Made by a program: the position numbers and the translations under genes
Notes under the pieces: generated by a model
Databases searched by the model: none
What the model saw: the letters and a program-made list of their open reading frames with translations, nothing else
What the model was told of the DNA's origin: nothing
Assembly: GCA_959347315.1 (NCBI GenBank)
Contig: OY365811.1
Coordinates: 37,097,206 to 37,161,205, forward strand
Length of the DNA: 64,000 nucleotides
DNA from: Bimastos eiseni
Lineage: Eukaryota; Annelida; Clitellata; Crassiclitellata; Lumbricidae
Reading direction: 5' to 3'
Part shown: in pieces, positions 23,811 to 51,662 of the stretch
How positions within the stretch are numbered: the first letter of the stretch is position 1
Layout: each line of letters begins with the position of its first letter

Positions 23811-26800
23811 CTACTTATGGCCTAGGTCATTGTCGATTATGTCTTTCTGCTGCTGCTGCTCTTGTTGTTGCGCCTGCCAGACGAACGACTTTCTCTGAAG
23901 AGACGGAAGATGGAGGAAGCAGCAGATGACTCCTCCAATGGTCAGCATGATTCCACCGACGTGGAACGAGTTGCTGTAGTCGTGCGTCCAGTCGTAGACG
24001 AGTCCTAGAAGCACATCAATCATCCTCTTCGGGTAATCGTAATCTTAATCTCCAAACTTCTAAAGCACCCCTTGAGAGGTAAAGAGCGAGGCAGCAGCCT
24101 ATTCATGAGCGCAAAGGTAAGCTGAGGTAAGTAATTATGGTAAAACAAGGTAAGGTATAGTGAGACACAGTGATGTAAAGTAAAGTACATTCACTTCTGT
24201 GTCTTTTAAAATTGCTTCCGTTGTTTCTCCCCGTTGATTGTGCGCATATATTGGACAGAGTGCTTCAGAAGTCGAATGGATCTGGGCGTAGTCTATATAA
24301 GTTGATTTGGCCTTTTCGTTCTCCGAAAACTGCTTGACATAAATGGTTAAAGGACAGCAGATGAACACTTAATGCGCACAAGTAACATATTAAAATTAAC
24401 ATCTTTTACAATTTAATAGTTAGGCCTATAAGTTAGGCAGTTAGCGGGTCTGGTGCTTTGCCGGTTAGCTGAAGCCTTTCCCGGGGTTACTTTTTCACTT
24501 ACTGTTCGCTACTTTGATGTTACAATTGATCAAGAGCTCAGTTTTTCACAGCATGTAGACTCGATAACGCGAAGCCTACTTTCAACCTCGTCAGTTGAGT
24601 GTTGTTCTACGTTCCGGCTGTCATAATGCTGCATTAGTTCTTGTTCCTGCTTTTGTCACTGTAGGGTTGATCGCTGTGGTTCCGTTCTCGCAGGTCTTTC
24701 GGCTGGCCAAATAGGGCGCCATGGATGACCTGGTCCCTTCGCTCTGCTGCCAGGCTTGCATTGTATTGCAATGTATTTACATATTTCTATAGCGACTCTT
24801 CCATTACAACCTATAATCAGAAACGCTCTCAGTGCGAAAAGCCCAGTGGGAAAAGAAAAGTCTCTAGAACGTGGGCAGAAGCAATCCGAGTTAAAAATGG
24901 CATGATGGTTATATTCCAAGATATACCCCATGCGCGATACCCGGCACTGGCTTCCTGTCTCTCAGCGCATTGGTTACAGGTTAGTAACTCTTGTCTGGGG
25001 TGCCTTGTTGGCAGTGCTCCGTCCTATCTAAGTAGTCTCTGTTGCCCGGTTTCTGACATATCCTATCGTAGGGCCCTCCGTTCCTCGGACAGAAAGGAGC
25101 TTTTGGTCTAGCGAGCTCGATCGTCGATAAAACAGCACCGAGCCTTCTCGGTTGTGGGTCCACCTATTTGGAATCGGCTCCCGCTGGCGATACGCATATA
25201 CTACCTATGAATAATCAACCGGCCTTCTACCATATGCTCAAGTCTTTTTATTTGGCCGCAGCCTGGCCGAGAGCGCCTCTGAGTAGGTTTCTTAGGTGCA
25301 TGTTAAATAAATTTTCAGAATGAATAAATGAATAGTTTATAGCTTTAACCTATCAACAATTTGTAAAGACACACTGATAGACACATTAACATGGCAATTT
25401 GTGTGAATTTTTTACAGTTCCCTGCTAATAAAATCAATATTGCATATAATTAATTAAGTCTATTGATGTTCTCTAGTGAATTTCTACGCTTAAAAACCGT
25501 TTGCGACAGGGCCGCACCACTATTAGTAAGAACCTCTACAGAAAGGCTGAAAGGTGAAACAGCTATTATTGATCAAGCACATGGAGGTGGACAGCAGCCG
25601 CGAGGTTTCAAACAGTCGTCTGGACCCCCGCTGTCATCCTCGACCTAAAAAAACCTGCATCAGCAACTTCTCTGGCTCTCTGCCACTCTACCTCTTCTCC
25701 TTTGTATCGCTGACAGCCATACTTCGATCTCCAGATGATTTCTCTGACTCGACACTTATTAACCGAACAGTTGCTCTGCACTGAGTCTTCGAGTGGCGCT
25801 TCAGAAGCCGGAAGCTTATGATTACATTACGGCATTAGGTGCCATGGTGTGATAGGGAAGTTCTTGCCTGCAATGGGAGGCCCGATGAACGTTGCAAATC
25901 CTCGCATGACATTAAGAACTCCGAAAGAGAGCGCTAGCTTCTTTTCGCCGAGTAAATCGCACATGATGATCGATGTTAGAGAGATCCATCCGGCTGCAAA
26001 ACAGAACAACCATTGAATTTTCGCCTAACTCAGCAATCACACACACGTTGAGCCAACAATGCCCCAACGTTGGGCCAACATTGCCCCAACGTTGGTCCAA
26101 CGTGTGTATATATGTGCATTTTGCACTGGCTGGCTGGGGAACTGATGTTATGGCTCCAAAAGAAGTACGTTATTTGAATGCTTCGAACTCAAAAACATCC
26201 TAAAAAGCAGATGTGGACTCTTTAGTTGTGATTACAAGAGGGACAAATCATCATCATCAGAGGGACTACATAAGTATGCCAGCATAAGCGACGTACTTAA
26301 GACTCTCTCGTTAGATAGTAAACGATGATCAGGTATAACTAAGGTAACCAATAGTGACCAACTCTCGCAGACACGTACAGCCCAGAGAATGGATTCCCAT
26401 CCGGAGGTATAGCACGGCGTAGGTATGGTATTGCTTCGAAGTCTTACCAACGCAGAGTCCGAAGTATGCGGCGAAGATGCAGACGAGCCAGTAGTTGACG
26501 CAGAACATACTTAGTATGCATGCCACTCCTCCAGTGACGAGAGAGATGTTGTGGATGAGAAGGGGAGCGGATCGGTTCAGACCAGCAACAAAGCCCAAAA
26601 CGAATCGACCAACGGTGTTGAATATGGCTACAACAAGAACAGAATAATAACGAACCCTAGTCAAAATATCATCATCGTCATAGTCATCGTCAACGTCATC
26701 ATCAGCATCATCATCAACAACAGTGTCGTCGTCATGATCATAATCATCATTATCACCATCATCAGCAACAGCAGCAGCAGCATTGTCGTTGTTGTTGTCA

Positions 26801-29512
26801 TACAAGCAGACAGTTTAGGTAGGAAGACAGACAGGCACATGGACACACACGGACACAGATACAAATGGACAGAGGCAAGTAGACATACATCCACAGACAG
26901 TCTGACGGACACTCATACACTTATACTGGGGCAAAGACTGACACAGGCAGCATGCAGACGGATATGCAAAGAGACCGACAGACAGACAGTCAGACATACA
27001 TACATGCATGCATACAGACAGACAAACAGACAGACAAACAGACAGATAAATAGACAGAGAGATAGACAAACAGGCACACAGACAAATGCACAGGCACACA
27101 GACAAACACACAGGCAGACATGCAGGCAGACAGACAGATAAATAGACAGACGGACAGATAGATAGACGGACAGACAAGCAGACTGTAGCCTACCAATGAT
27201 GGACAAGAGAAAGGCTGCCTGTGTGTGGCTGACGTCTGGCAGCTGAAGCGCCTTCTGTGTGATGAAGTAGAATGGTATATACAGACCAATCATCGCAACG
27301 AAATTGGCGACACAAGGAACGACGCAGAGCGGACCAAACAACCAACGCAGCTCCCTCAACGACCGCACCAGGTACGATCCAAGCCCCGAATCTCCTGGGA
27401 GTCGTCTTTCTCTTTTCCTCGGCTCACCCTCTTTCACCAGGTCCGCTGGTACAGACAGGTGTAACATACTTGTGCTGATGAGCGAGGATGCATGCGAAGA
27501 GTACAGATTCTTTCGCGTTTCCACTCCCGTTTCGCTTGAGTTGTGTTCAGCAGAGCTGACCTCCGGGCATTCTTGGACGGTGCCATTTGGGTGTGTTGTT
27601 TCTCCCCCTACCAGCACTTCTGTATCCTCCTCCATCCTTAGTCGTTCCTCCTTCTCCAGTCTGACCTTTTCCAGGCGTCCGTCTTGCCACTCTGACGTGA
27701 TATTGACGTTACGAGCAGACGACTTCCGGCTGCGCATGCGCTCTCTCACTCGGTCGACGGCGTTCTTCCTGCGATCAGGTTTTCCCGCCGTATCCTTCGG
27801 GGGCTTCGGTAGAGGCCGCATCAGAGCGCCGAAGACGCACCCGTTGAGGCTCAATCCCGCCAGAATGACTGCCGAGTATTTCCACCCCATTTCGGGGAGG
27901 AGGAAAGAGAAGAACGGCGCCAGGACGAAGTTGCCCACCCCACTTCCGGCCACTGTCACCCCCATCATAAATGAACGACGAACACGAAAGTAATTGGCAA
28001 CAGCGACGATTCCGGGTAAATAGATAAGACCCAGGCCAACTCCTGAAATATATAGCAACTACATGTATACAATTAATGATGATGATAATGATAACGATAT
28101 CGATAACAATGACAATAACAATAATAACAACAACAACAACGACAATAAAAATAAAAATAATAATAATAATTATTATTATTATAATTTTTAAGTGATAATA
28201 ATAATGATAATTGTATACACTTGATAAGCAAGTCCCAGCGTGTTCCTGTCTATATATATATACATATAGGCCTTTATTAATAATTCTAATAATAATAATT
28301 ATTATTATGATTATAAAAGCAACAACAACATCAGAGTCAATGAGTTCGTCTACCATCAGAGCAGATCATAACCGTTCTAATACTGTGCGCATTATAATTA
28401 TTGTGATCATTGTTGTATTTAAGACGTTGTGTTAGATTTGAGCATATAAATTATATTGGGTTACCAGGATTAGATTATGCAAATATGATCATACAGATTG
28501 AGATTGGCTTAAAGATTCGTTGGATGAAGTTAGTCTAGACTTGAACAAATAATATGGATTATGTTAGAATAGATTACATATATTATAAGTATTATATAGA
28601 TTAGATTAGACTAAATCAGATGAGGTTGAGCGCTGTAGTCCTCCTACTCACCTCCTATTACCCCGAAGGTGACCATGAGGGCACCAATGGTCGTCGCTAG
28701 GGTGCTGAGACCGAAGCCAAGCGTTGCAATCAACGAACCAGCGATCGTCACCTTTCGATAGCCATATCGATCGACAAGAACAGCGGCCAGGATTGCTAAA
28801 CGACACGAAGATTTGATTGGTTGATTGATTGGTTGGTTGGCTGGCTGGTTGGTTGATTGGTTGATTGATTGATGGATTGATTGATTTATTGGCTGGCTGA
28901 CTGGCTGATTGAAATAGATATACCATCCAACATGCTAACATGCTTGCACACTAACAGTTATGTAGTCACATACATGTATACATGTAAGTAGGCTTACATA
29001 CGACACATACATTCGCCTACTCGCATACAAATACATAAGCATACATACATACATGAACATACGCTAGCCTGACACACACACACACAAATATACACTATGT
29101 ACATACACACATGCCAGTTTGCATACATAAATACATTGTTTGCATGCGCGCATGGCCTTCATACATACATTGTACCTGCATGTAAGCTAAAACGCGTGGA
29201 CCAACCTGTGATAAGATAGGCAGCGCATAGTATCGACCCAACAAACGAAGTGGCAAATGCACTGGCAGAGAAGTAGATCTCTAGCTCCAGACTGATGATG
29301 CCATAGGAGTAAGCGATGCCATCGACAATGAACTGTGTCATGAACGCAGCGAAGACGACAACGTAACCGTAACCGCCTTCCAGAACAGAGCTGGAATCCT
29401 TTGGCACTGAGACGGACACCTGCTTCGCATCTGCAGCCCGGTCCTTCCCATCCCTAGGGGCTTCAGAGATGCTCTCGTAAGCGTACTTTTCATCGCCCAT
29501 ATCGAGGTCACA
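23811..29512 (-). CDS. SLC16-family monocarboxylate transporter-like protein, 6 coding exons, 595 aa
   Basis: Coding parts on the minus strand are 29500-29206, 28795-28652, 28042-27194, 26627-26448, 25993-25868 and 24004-23811; the first exon begins at 29512. All introns are phase 1 and the sum is 1788 nt including the stop. TM1 carries the family motif EGGYGYVVVFAAF. TM4-TM5 carries NYFRVRRSFMMGVTVAGSGVG, the second SLC16 signature. A ~145-residue charged loop in the third exon separates the two six-helix halves. The C-terminal half has GRFVLGFVAGL and LTSIIMCDLLGEKKLALSFG, and the cytoplasmic tail is Gln-rich. SLC16 proteins move monocarboxylates or related small molecules across the plasma membrane, often with protons; the substrate and subfamily cannot be set here. 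Intron 5 starts with GC (GCAG/gcaaga), the others with GT. The introns carry a large GACA microsatellite and LINE relics. Confidence 0.9.
24030..24115 (-). repeat. LINE 3' tail (ATTACG-type), close to an SLC16 acceptor
   Basis: Minus-strand sequence ...gctcatgaatag...gctttagaagtttggagattaagattacgatta. It ends about 25 nt before the acceptor cttctag of the last SLC16-like exon, so the polypyrimidine/branch region of that intron is squeezed between the repeat and the exon. Confidence 0.55.
24480..25330 (+). mobile_element. Decayed CR1/jockey-like LINE, reverse transcriptase C-terminal part
   Basis: Broken frames give RYTRHWLPVSQRIGYRL, APSYLSSLCCPVSD, ALRSSDRKELLV, RAFSVVGPPIWNRLPLAIR and LKSFYLAAAWPRAPLSRFL, in the order of the region after the RT domain of CR1/jockey-clade LINEs. 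Upstream pieces (FDVTIDQELSFSQHV, CGSVLAGLSAGQ) fit the same protein. Several stops and frame breaks make it a dead copy. It lies in the last intron of the SLC16-like gene, opposite strand. Confidence 0.75.
26041..26107. repeat. Imperfect palindrome built from CCAACGTTGG units
   Basis: Starts acacacgttg and ends caacgtgtgt (inverted). Inside are repeats of ccccaacgttgg and gccaacattg. About 67 bp long, in an intron of the SLC16-like gene just before its fifth exon. Confidence 0.6.
26660..27180. repeat. Microsatellite block: CAT/ATC repeats then a GACA-rich array
   Basis: 26660-26800 is (atc/cat)n with CAG runs, and 26815-27180 is degenerate (gaca/cata)n. It fills most of the intron between SLC16-like exons 3 and 4. 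Long open frames here on both strands (Cys-Leu-Ser-Val or Arg-Gln-Thr-Asp repeats) are artefacts of the array. Confidence 0.85.
28075..28330. repeat. A/T-rich microsatellite cluster (GATAAC, AACAAC, AATAAT)
   Basis: Several short arrays in the second SLC16-like intron. The 193-aa minus-strand open frame across them is low-complexity Ile/Val and not a gene. Confidence 0.75.
28820..28912. repeat. Degenerate (GGTT/GATT)n tetranucleotide array
   Basis: Runs of attgattggttggttggctgg beginning 25 nt upstream (in the gene's sense) of the second SLC16-like exon. Confidence 0.7.
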
Positions 29513-30267
29513 CTGTAACCAAACGATTTGAAATACATTGAATTTATCTAATATTATATTGATCTGAAATGATTTGTACTGATCATATCTGTAATTTATT
29601 CTGGTGTAACCCACTCTTATCCAATCTATTCTAAGAAGCTTTTGTAGAGCCTCTTTCTTCAGTCCTTACCTACATTGCCTGACCTGGATTTTGGAACAAT
29701 ATTAACTTAATGTGACTCAATTTCAACAGAACTCAACCTGACTGTGTCTGACTCCTTTCAATGGGAGGCTATAGCGCTCGTGAATAAGTTGATGCCCTCC
29801 GCTTAACTTAAGACTGGGGCTTTAACTTTTGTAGTTTACGATTACGAGTACAGTTGTAATAACATACAAGTCCACTGTGGAATGTCGTCGGGTCAGAGGA
29901 AGAAGGTTCAGTCGATATTTGAATGATTTGTTGAAGTCTCTAATCGAGACCCAATGTACCAGAGAAACCAAAGCGATACTACCATTGCAATTATACCACG
30001 AAGATTTAAAGATATAAAGCTATTTAAAGAGATATTAAGATAATAAAATATTAGGATACCAGGAGAGTAAGATAGTAAGATATTTAGATATCTATATATT
30101 AAAAAATTTGGATAGTAAGATATTAGGATATCAAGAAGAGTAAGATATTCAGATATATAAATTTTAAGATAGTAAAATAGTACGATATTTATATATTATG
30201 ATGACAAATATTAAGATATAATTATATTACGATAGTAAGATATTCATTCATTAAGATATTAATACGA
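29513..30267. other. 5' flank of the SLC16-like gene
   Basis: Probable 5' untranslated exon and promoter region, with no coding exon visible. It holds a plus-strand ATTACG-type LINE tail at about 29770-29855 and a degenerate agatattaagatagtaa tandem repeat at about 30005-30262. Confidence 0.45.
30005..30262. repeat. Degenerate tandem repeat (taagatatt / gatagtaa)
   Basis: About 250 bp of loosely repeated taagatattaagatag-type units, A/T-rich, directly abutting a LINE relic on its right. Confidence 0.65.
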
Positions 30268-30852
30268 CGAACCATCCCTACCGTTTTGAGCAGCTTGCCT
30301 CGTTCCCAATACCTGATTTCGTCTATAACTGGATGCTCTCACTGCAGTATCAAATCGTTCTCGTAGCAAAAAGTTCATGGTTGTTGTGTCTTTCATTTTT
30401 GCGATTAATGCAGTGATCATCCAGGGTTCTGGTCTCGACCCACTCAACTTTGTTGTTGCATCTCTGGCCTCAAACTTCTCAACAGCGCCAATAAGCTGTT
30501 GAAGTATATATGCGGATGATTTCGCTGTGCTGATCTTCTTCCTTCTATTAGGAATCTTAGGACTGTACTAGAGCACCCGTTTAGACCGCGTGCTCACAAG
30601 TCACAACAAATCTGTTACCCGGGTTGATGATTTCACCCGGTGCGGCTTCATTATAAGATTATCGTATCAGCGCCTTAGCCCCCATTGACTTTTCCTTCTG
30701 CCCGACACTCAGTTGCTATCCGGCACTTTACAAATTTTTCTGTTTTCAACAGATTAGGCTTTTGTATATAGAGATTTTGTCTGAACCTGTTAATATGTAC
30801 ATGTCGTGCGCTTGCAGACGTCTGATTAAAGAATATACTTACTTACTTATTT
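30268..30852 (+). mobile_element. Decayed non-LTR retrotransposon with (CTTA)n tail
   Basis: Broken plus-strand frames give IPDFVYNWMLSL, VIIQGSGLDPLNFVVASL and YADDFAVLI. These are the RT motifs VIQGSGLGP and YADD of CR1/L2-like LINEs, with much of the later part deleted. The 3' end reads ctgattaaagaatatactta followed by cttactta, the tetranucleotide tail of this LINE type. The coding frame has stops. Confidence 0.75.
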
Positions 30853-33574
30853 GTTTAAGATGGTAAGATATGATTAGGCCCCCTATATTAAGAAATGAAG
30901 ATAATATTTTAACATATTAAATTTCAATATAATGTACAATGGAATAATAGTCTTACAAATGAGTCGATACTTTGGATCAGTTCCGGTGAGTACGAGATCT
31001 CTTCGCGTAAGTCTACCTGTTTGGTAAAATGGCATAAGGCATTATTTATCAGCCTATCCGTCGAGATCTGAGTGGATTGGTCGTGCTGTTTGAATTCTCC
31101 TCAAACTGACGATGGTCGATTGGTTCCTTCTGGAATCAAGAGTTCAACGACAGTCTATTCCATGAAAACTGAGTTAGAATTATACGCTTTCCCAAGGGGT
31201 TCACATGCAGTTTATGAGGAAAAATCCTCAGATATCCCTCTGTCATAAACTTGATTCCTCCTCCTCTTCCTTCTGTTTCTCCGCATCGAGTCTTATAATA
31301 TTATTGGTAAGAAATTGAATCGACGCAACATATGCTTTCTAAGTTCCAATTCCGGTGTTTATGGCATCTTCAGAATTTATTCTGATTCAGAGCAGTAATT
31401 TCGGTTCACAAAAAGGTCTTCCGTCAGCGTTGCTACGAGCTTCAGCTCACACCTGTTGATACACCATTCAACAAAATTATCTGAAAACTATGGACGCCGA
31501 CAGCTAACGGATTAATTAATCGTTCATAAATTTAGCAATTACGTTCATTTGTAGCGATTGCAAATCGTTGACCGTTTGAAGTATTCGAAAAGGTGACCCG
31601 GCTCTGTAGCCTTTGCGGTTGATGGAAGACAATTTGAACTGAAAAGCCCCTTACCTGGACCTCAGTTCGTTTCCCGTTGCTGGCTAGTTTAAGAGAGTTA
31701 TATGTCGGATTGTATGGTCATTGCACGGGGAACTTAAACGGCATGGAGTCCATTCAAACGGACGAGCGGTGGTTAGAGATCTCACCCGATAAAAACCTCG
31801 TTGAAAAATGAGCAGGGTCGAGGTCGCTATACGGCTGCTAAAGGCCTACAAAACGCGAAACATTTCCGTGCTACGTTTATAGAGAGATTTTAACAGGCGG
31901 ACAGATTTGACATACACTTTGTGGCTACTGAGAGTGGTAATTGGAAGAGGAGCAGTGAGTTTAAAAGAGTATATAGGCGAGGAATTTATAGATACAATTT
32001 GTATTTTGACAATTGGGAATAACGTTCGACCACAATTCCGTACTTTGTTTCCTTTGTGTGTACCATCTGCCAGTGTTTCTAAAGACCGCTAGAGACCACT
32101 AGATTCTAGAGACTTATAATAGCGCTGACCATTCATTCCTCTGGCTAATTTTACTTACTTACCCTCCATACTTGTGGGAACTCTGGTGCTCCACCACGCA
32201 CTGTCAGTTCCGCTGCTCTCTCTGCACTCAATAGCATTAGCCGAACTTATTGACTGCTCTCAGACAGCGCCGCGCTTTCTTGGTTAAAATGGTTAGCCCT
32301 GCTACCTGATTGCTTAGTCAAATACCTTTATATAACAAATAACTAGCAATGTATATCAAGTATAAACTTACTATCAAAACGAACAATGAGTCAATGTTAT
32401 TTTTTTATATGTTATTACATTTTGAGGATTACCTAGGGCTGCAAAAGTTAGCGATTAATTAATCCTGACATCTTAAAATAATCAACTATCAAAATGTTAA
32501 AATAATCGCTAAAATTCCTACCCAAATTTGAATAGCGAAGCAATGACCTGCGTCACGCATCATATTTCCCAGGTAGGTTAAGACTGCTGGAAAAGTTTCG
32601 ATCTGAGACTACTGGCCTTCACTGGGTGTGCACGCTGGCAGAGAGGCTAAGGCGGCTGCCCTTGACCTCAGCAACTCGGGTTAGACTCCATGTTCAGCCA
32701 CGTAGGCCTACATCTATATACAGAGTGCATTCAGCTGTCATGATACATCAGGCACACGCTGAACGATTGACTGAACGACTGACTGAACAACCGACTCAAC
32801 GAACAACTCAACAATAAAAAGACTGAACTAACAACTCGACGAACGACTCAACGAACGAATTTACTACAGGTTTCGAGAAACTGTATTCAAACCATAGCAT
32901 GCTACTATATCTTATGTACATAATGCACTGTCTACATACCAAATAATGGTCAAAAACCAGACGAGTCTTCAAAAGACACGCGACACCGTATAGGCCTCAT
33001 TTTCTACGAGATGTGTCCCACTTGCTTTATTTGCCACATTCCTCCTGTTAGCGCATATAGCCAGCCAAGTTTTGCCCCTTGCCGTCGAATATCATTTAGT
33101 AACACGCCTCTAGTTCGGCCTATCGGGCAGGACCCAAGTCTTGAGCCATCGTCAAGGCCCACAGAGCCAGCGCTTTGATTGGCCACACCTTGACCTAATT
33201 CGCAAATATGGGTCGAGTGGTTATGTCGCTCAGAAGGTGAAATGGTAAAATGGGGATGGGTATAAGATGATGCAATGGTCGAGATCTTAATAATATTGTT
33301 ACCTGAATTTCAAGCAGTTTTAATCGCCTGTAGGACCTTCAATGAATAGTACACTGGACCGACTTCAGCCGACATCTAATACCTACATTTTGTGGGTAGG
33401 CAGGGTTACATTCACCTTAACTTATCCTACCGTACACGGTACCCCACGATACCTCAGCTTGCCTGATCTGGGTCAGTTAAACGAACGACTCTATTACAGA
33501 AGCGATCGCGAATAAGCTGGTGCCCTGTAATTGGCTTTCACGTGGCGCTTTAGATGTTTGAACAAACCTCACTA
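30853..33574. other. Intergenic, no supported gene
   Basis: Mostly unique A/T-rich sequence with short open frames of no recognisable type. A tRNA-derived SINE-like head lies at 32620-32720, followed by short gaacgactgaa tandem copies to about 32860. A LINE tail lies at about 33505-33560. Confidence 0.4.
32620..32720 (+). mobile_element. tRNA-like SINE head (second type)
   Basis: gctggcagagaggctaaggc (A-box-like) followed at tRNA spacing by cgggttagactcc (B-box-like). No cloverleaf end or intact 3' acceptor stem is evident, so it is read as a SINE remnant, not a tRNA gene. Confidence 0.4.
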
Positions 33575-33870
33575 GCCAGAGCCGTCACATCCATTTAAAA
33601 TCCATAAACGCTAAAGCCTACTCATAGATCTACAATATACTCTCAGCAAAAAATCTTCACGAACTCTTCGCCATCCAGCCAACCTGCTCTACCCGGCCAT
33701 CCGCCCGTCTCAGTGATACTCGACCCCCAATCACCATTCATCTCAAGCTCTCCAGCCGTGTCGTATCCGTCACCACACCGTGTCTCTTGAACGACCTGCC
33801 TCCTGAATTCCACACTTTTTTGGCTCCTCCACCATCACTGCCAATCAAAGCATCCCTATCCATCACCTTT
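33575..33870 (+). mobile_element. LINE relic, C-terminal part of the RT protein
   Basis: A mostly open frame gives LSAKNLHELFAIQPTCST, RLSDTRPPI, LKLSSRVVSVTTPCLLNDLPPEF and LPIKASLSITFRRSE. This is the same protein region as the minus-strand LINE at 56645-57652 (LRQLL...SVTTP..WNDLPP type) of the CR1/jockey group. Confidence 0.6.
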
Positions 33871-34984
33871 AGAAGGTCGGAGAATACGATTACGAAGTTG
33901 CGACGACGGGCAGTGGAGATCTGATCAGAAGTCTCGTCGAGATTAGTCAGGCCGCGGTATAGTTAAAAGGCTAAGGATGTTTTTCAACAGAACTCTGTTA
34001 TAATTAGGTCTAATCTTGGTAATGATGTTATGAACCGGATATACAGGCACACACATCTACACCTAGACGCACACAGACATACGCACGCGCACAGCCACAC
34101 ACACACACACACACACATACAAACATATCTACACACACACACACAAACACACGAAAGACCGGATGGCAGTAGCACTCGAACTGCTATTTGAAAACAGGGA
34201 GTGGCTACTATAATTGTAAATTATGCACACAAAAGGCAGGGTACATGCAAGTCCTTGACCGTAGTAAATAATTGGTCTGCGTAGGAATACAGCTAGACTA
34301 TTCGTAGTCAACAGCTAGCAGCTTGTATGAAAGCGGTTACAACTGGTCCCTTCAGGTGCATAAAATGACCTTTTGTCCTTTAATGCAGTTACATTGAATA
34401 AATAAATAATATCCGCAGACGAAAGGTTATGGGCAGTTATAAATTTATGATTATGTTGACTAATGCGGATTAGATCACTTTTCGGATGGTTTCTGGCATT
34501 TCACTACAGGCCTACAGTGACCAATTTAACCCGTGTTGTTCGATAGTGTAGGATAATTGGTAAGTATTCTAGACTGTCAGTCGATAGGTTGGGGTTCATA
34601 TATTCTCACCAGGGAAGAAATTTGGTTCTAGATATCTGCTTCACCTAAATAAATGTCATTCAATCATTAGCCAACTTCGTCGTGAGAATCGACATTCGCG
34701 CGCATAGAGATGCATGGGACGAGCGCTCTTCCCAAGGCAGCAGATCTGGTTGGTAAAGGTCGCTCAATTGCGAAAGGTCGCATATATTCTTTGATTTGCA
34801 TTTTAAATCACGTGTCGTGCGTATCTTGACCCTGTTCATCCGAAGATTTAGCGATAAAAATATAATAAATATTTTCTTTTCTTCAATTCATACTGACAAA
34901 TAGATATATGATTACATAATAGACCTAATAGTAGCCGACGATAATAAGTTAAGTAGGAGTCGAATTAAACTGCATGGCAGCCTG

Positions 34985-35235
34985 CAAGGCGTCCATATGC
35001 AATTCTGCATGGGCCTATTACACTCCATGAACATCCATGCCATCTGTCAGCGGTCGTCCGGAATCCGTTGGTTGGTTCCACGCTTGCGCGTGGGCCCACC
35101 ACCGGTAACATTTTTCAGCTTACTGTGTAGGGTTTTGCTAACTGATATTTAACATTTTGTTGGCCAGCGTATCTGAGTAGATATCTTGAAGGGGCGCCAT
35201 ATAAATGTTTTATTACTTGATTACATGATACACGG
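34985..35235 (+). mobile_element. LINE 3' tail family B, copy 1
   Basis: Shares about 220 bp with 44345-44575: atccatgccatctgtcag, gttggttggttccac, gtgggcccaccaccg, cagcttactgtg, then ctgagtagatatcttgaagg and ggcgccatataaatg with a gattacatga end. The end matches that of the LINE relic at 24480-25330 in type. Confidence 0.6.
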
Positions 35236-35834
35236 CCCCTTTCAACAACCCCACATAGCCCTTTTAAGGGGCTAACGTGTAGCGAAACCGTGTCCTTTTG
35301 ATCTTCATGCCATTGAACCGTCTCCCAGCGATAGAGATTTGGGTGAATTTCAAACCTTATAAGACACGACTTAGTGACGGTTTATCTGTCTGTTTACGAA
35401 GTGATGGCCTCAGCATGGAAGAGCACGTAGTCTGCAAATGGGTCAAATGCAAATGTATTATGCAAACTTATCAGTGATTGACGTATTTGCAAACAGATCA
35501 AGTTGGAGGATGTCACTTAACTCAAGCATAAAGAATCTTGCGTTTCACAGGACCTCCAACCACGATTCACTTGTAGCAAATGTGTACAATTACTTGGCAA
35601 AGGGCACATATTTTTGGCAAAGGGCCAGATTACATCTTAGAGAGAGTCGAGAGCCGAGAATACGACATAATTTATTATAGTTACCGTATGTCTGCATGTC
35701 TGTAAGTCTCTGGACACTTTACAAAGGGCATTTTAATTACTTCGCAAAGGCTGACAACGACTTGATAAATGAAAGCAGTTTTGAAGACTCAATGAAAATT
35801 GAAAACACAATTTGCTTAATTTATTCTTTATTAT

Positions 35835-36082
35835 TATTATTACCGAAATTTGATACCGCCCTTTTCCAACTTTTTTGCTCAGAAGTGCACAGACACGCCT
35901 CTATGACGCAATTGCAGTTGTACGGCAGAGCATTGGTGCGTGAAGGCTGTTGCAGTTTAACGACACTGTGTGGTAACAAAGCCCATTAGAGTCGCCCTCC
36001 TCCTTTATCCAGGCTTGGGAGTACTACCAGTGGCGGAGTTTGTGCGTGATGGACTTGCTCAAGGTCCCTACATAGTGACTCC
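35835..36082 (-). mobile_element. tRNA-derived SINE interrupted by a ~95-bp repeat
   Basis: Minus-strand copy of the same SINE as at 50476-50713, without most of its tRNA head. At 35947-36041 it is split by a TTTAACGAC-family repeat, flanked by an 11-bp target duplication (gtgcgtgaagg / gtgcgtgatgg). Confidence 0.7.
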
Positions 36083-36084
36083 AC

Positions 36085-36312
36085 AGATGATGATGTTAAT
36101 GATGACATTGATGAAAACAATGATGCCGCCGCTGCTGATAATGATGATGATGACGACGGCGATGATGATGATGACGGTGAAGATGACGATGAAGCTTTGA
36201 ATGACAACAATGGCAATGACGAATATGAAGAACATGATGACGGCAATGGTGAGGATGATGATGATGACGACGACGATGATGATGATGACGACGACGATTA
36301 CGATGATGATGA
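36085..36312. repeat. GAT/GAC trinucleotide array
   Basis: Degenerate (gatgatgac)n, about 230 bp. It reads as Asp-, Met- or His-rich open frames on either strand; none is a gene. Confidence 0.8.
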
Positions 36313-36407
36313 TGAAACATCCCCGCTACAGGTATTAGCCAGTACTCAATGTCTTAAAGTAATTTAATTCTTTTTTTTAGCAAGCGGCGCAATGTGGTCA
36401 TCGTTGG

Positions 36408-51662
<15,255 letters not shown>

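Larger units (their letters stand above)
33871..36407. other. 3' flank of the P450-like gene, repeats only
   Basis: Contains an (AC)n block (34040-34160), a LINE 3' tail (34985-35235), a SINE with a nested insert (35835-36082) and a GAT/GAC array (36085-36312). No gene is supported. An aataaa on the minus strand near 35828 could serve the P450-like gene, but lies far from its stop. Confidence 0.45.

Noticed and set aside
26551..27177. Open frames up to 196 aa on both strands (RQTNRQ, CLSVCL repeats)
   Set aside because: They read a GACA/CATA microsatellite within an SLC16-like intron; the splice structure of the gene passes around them.
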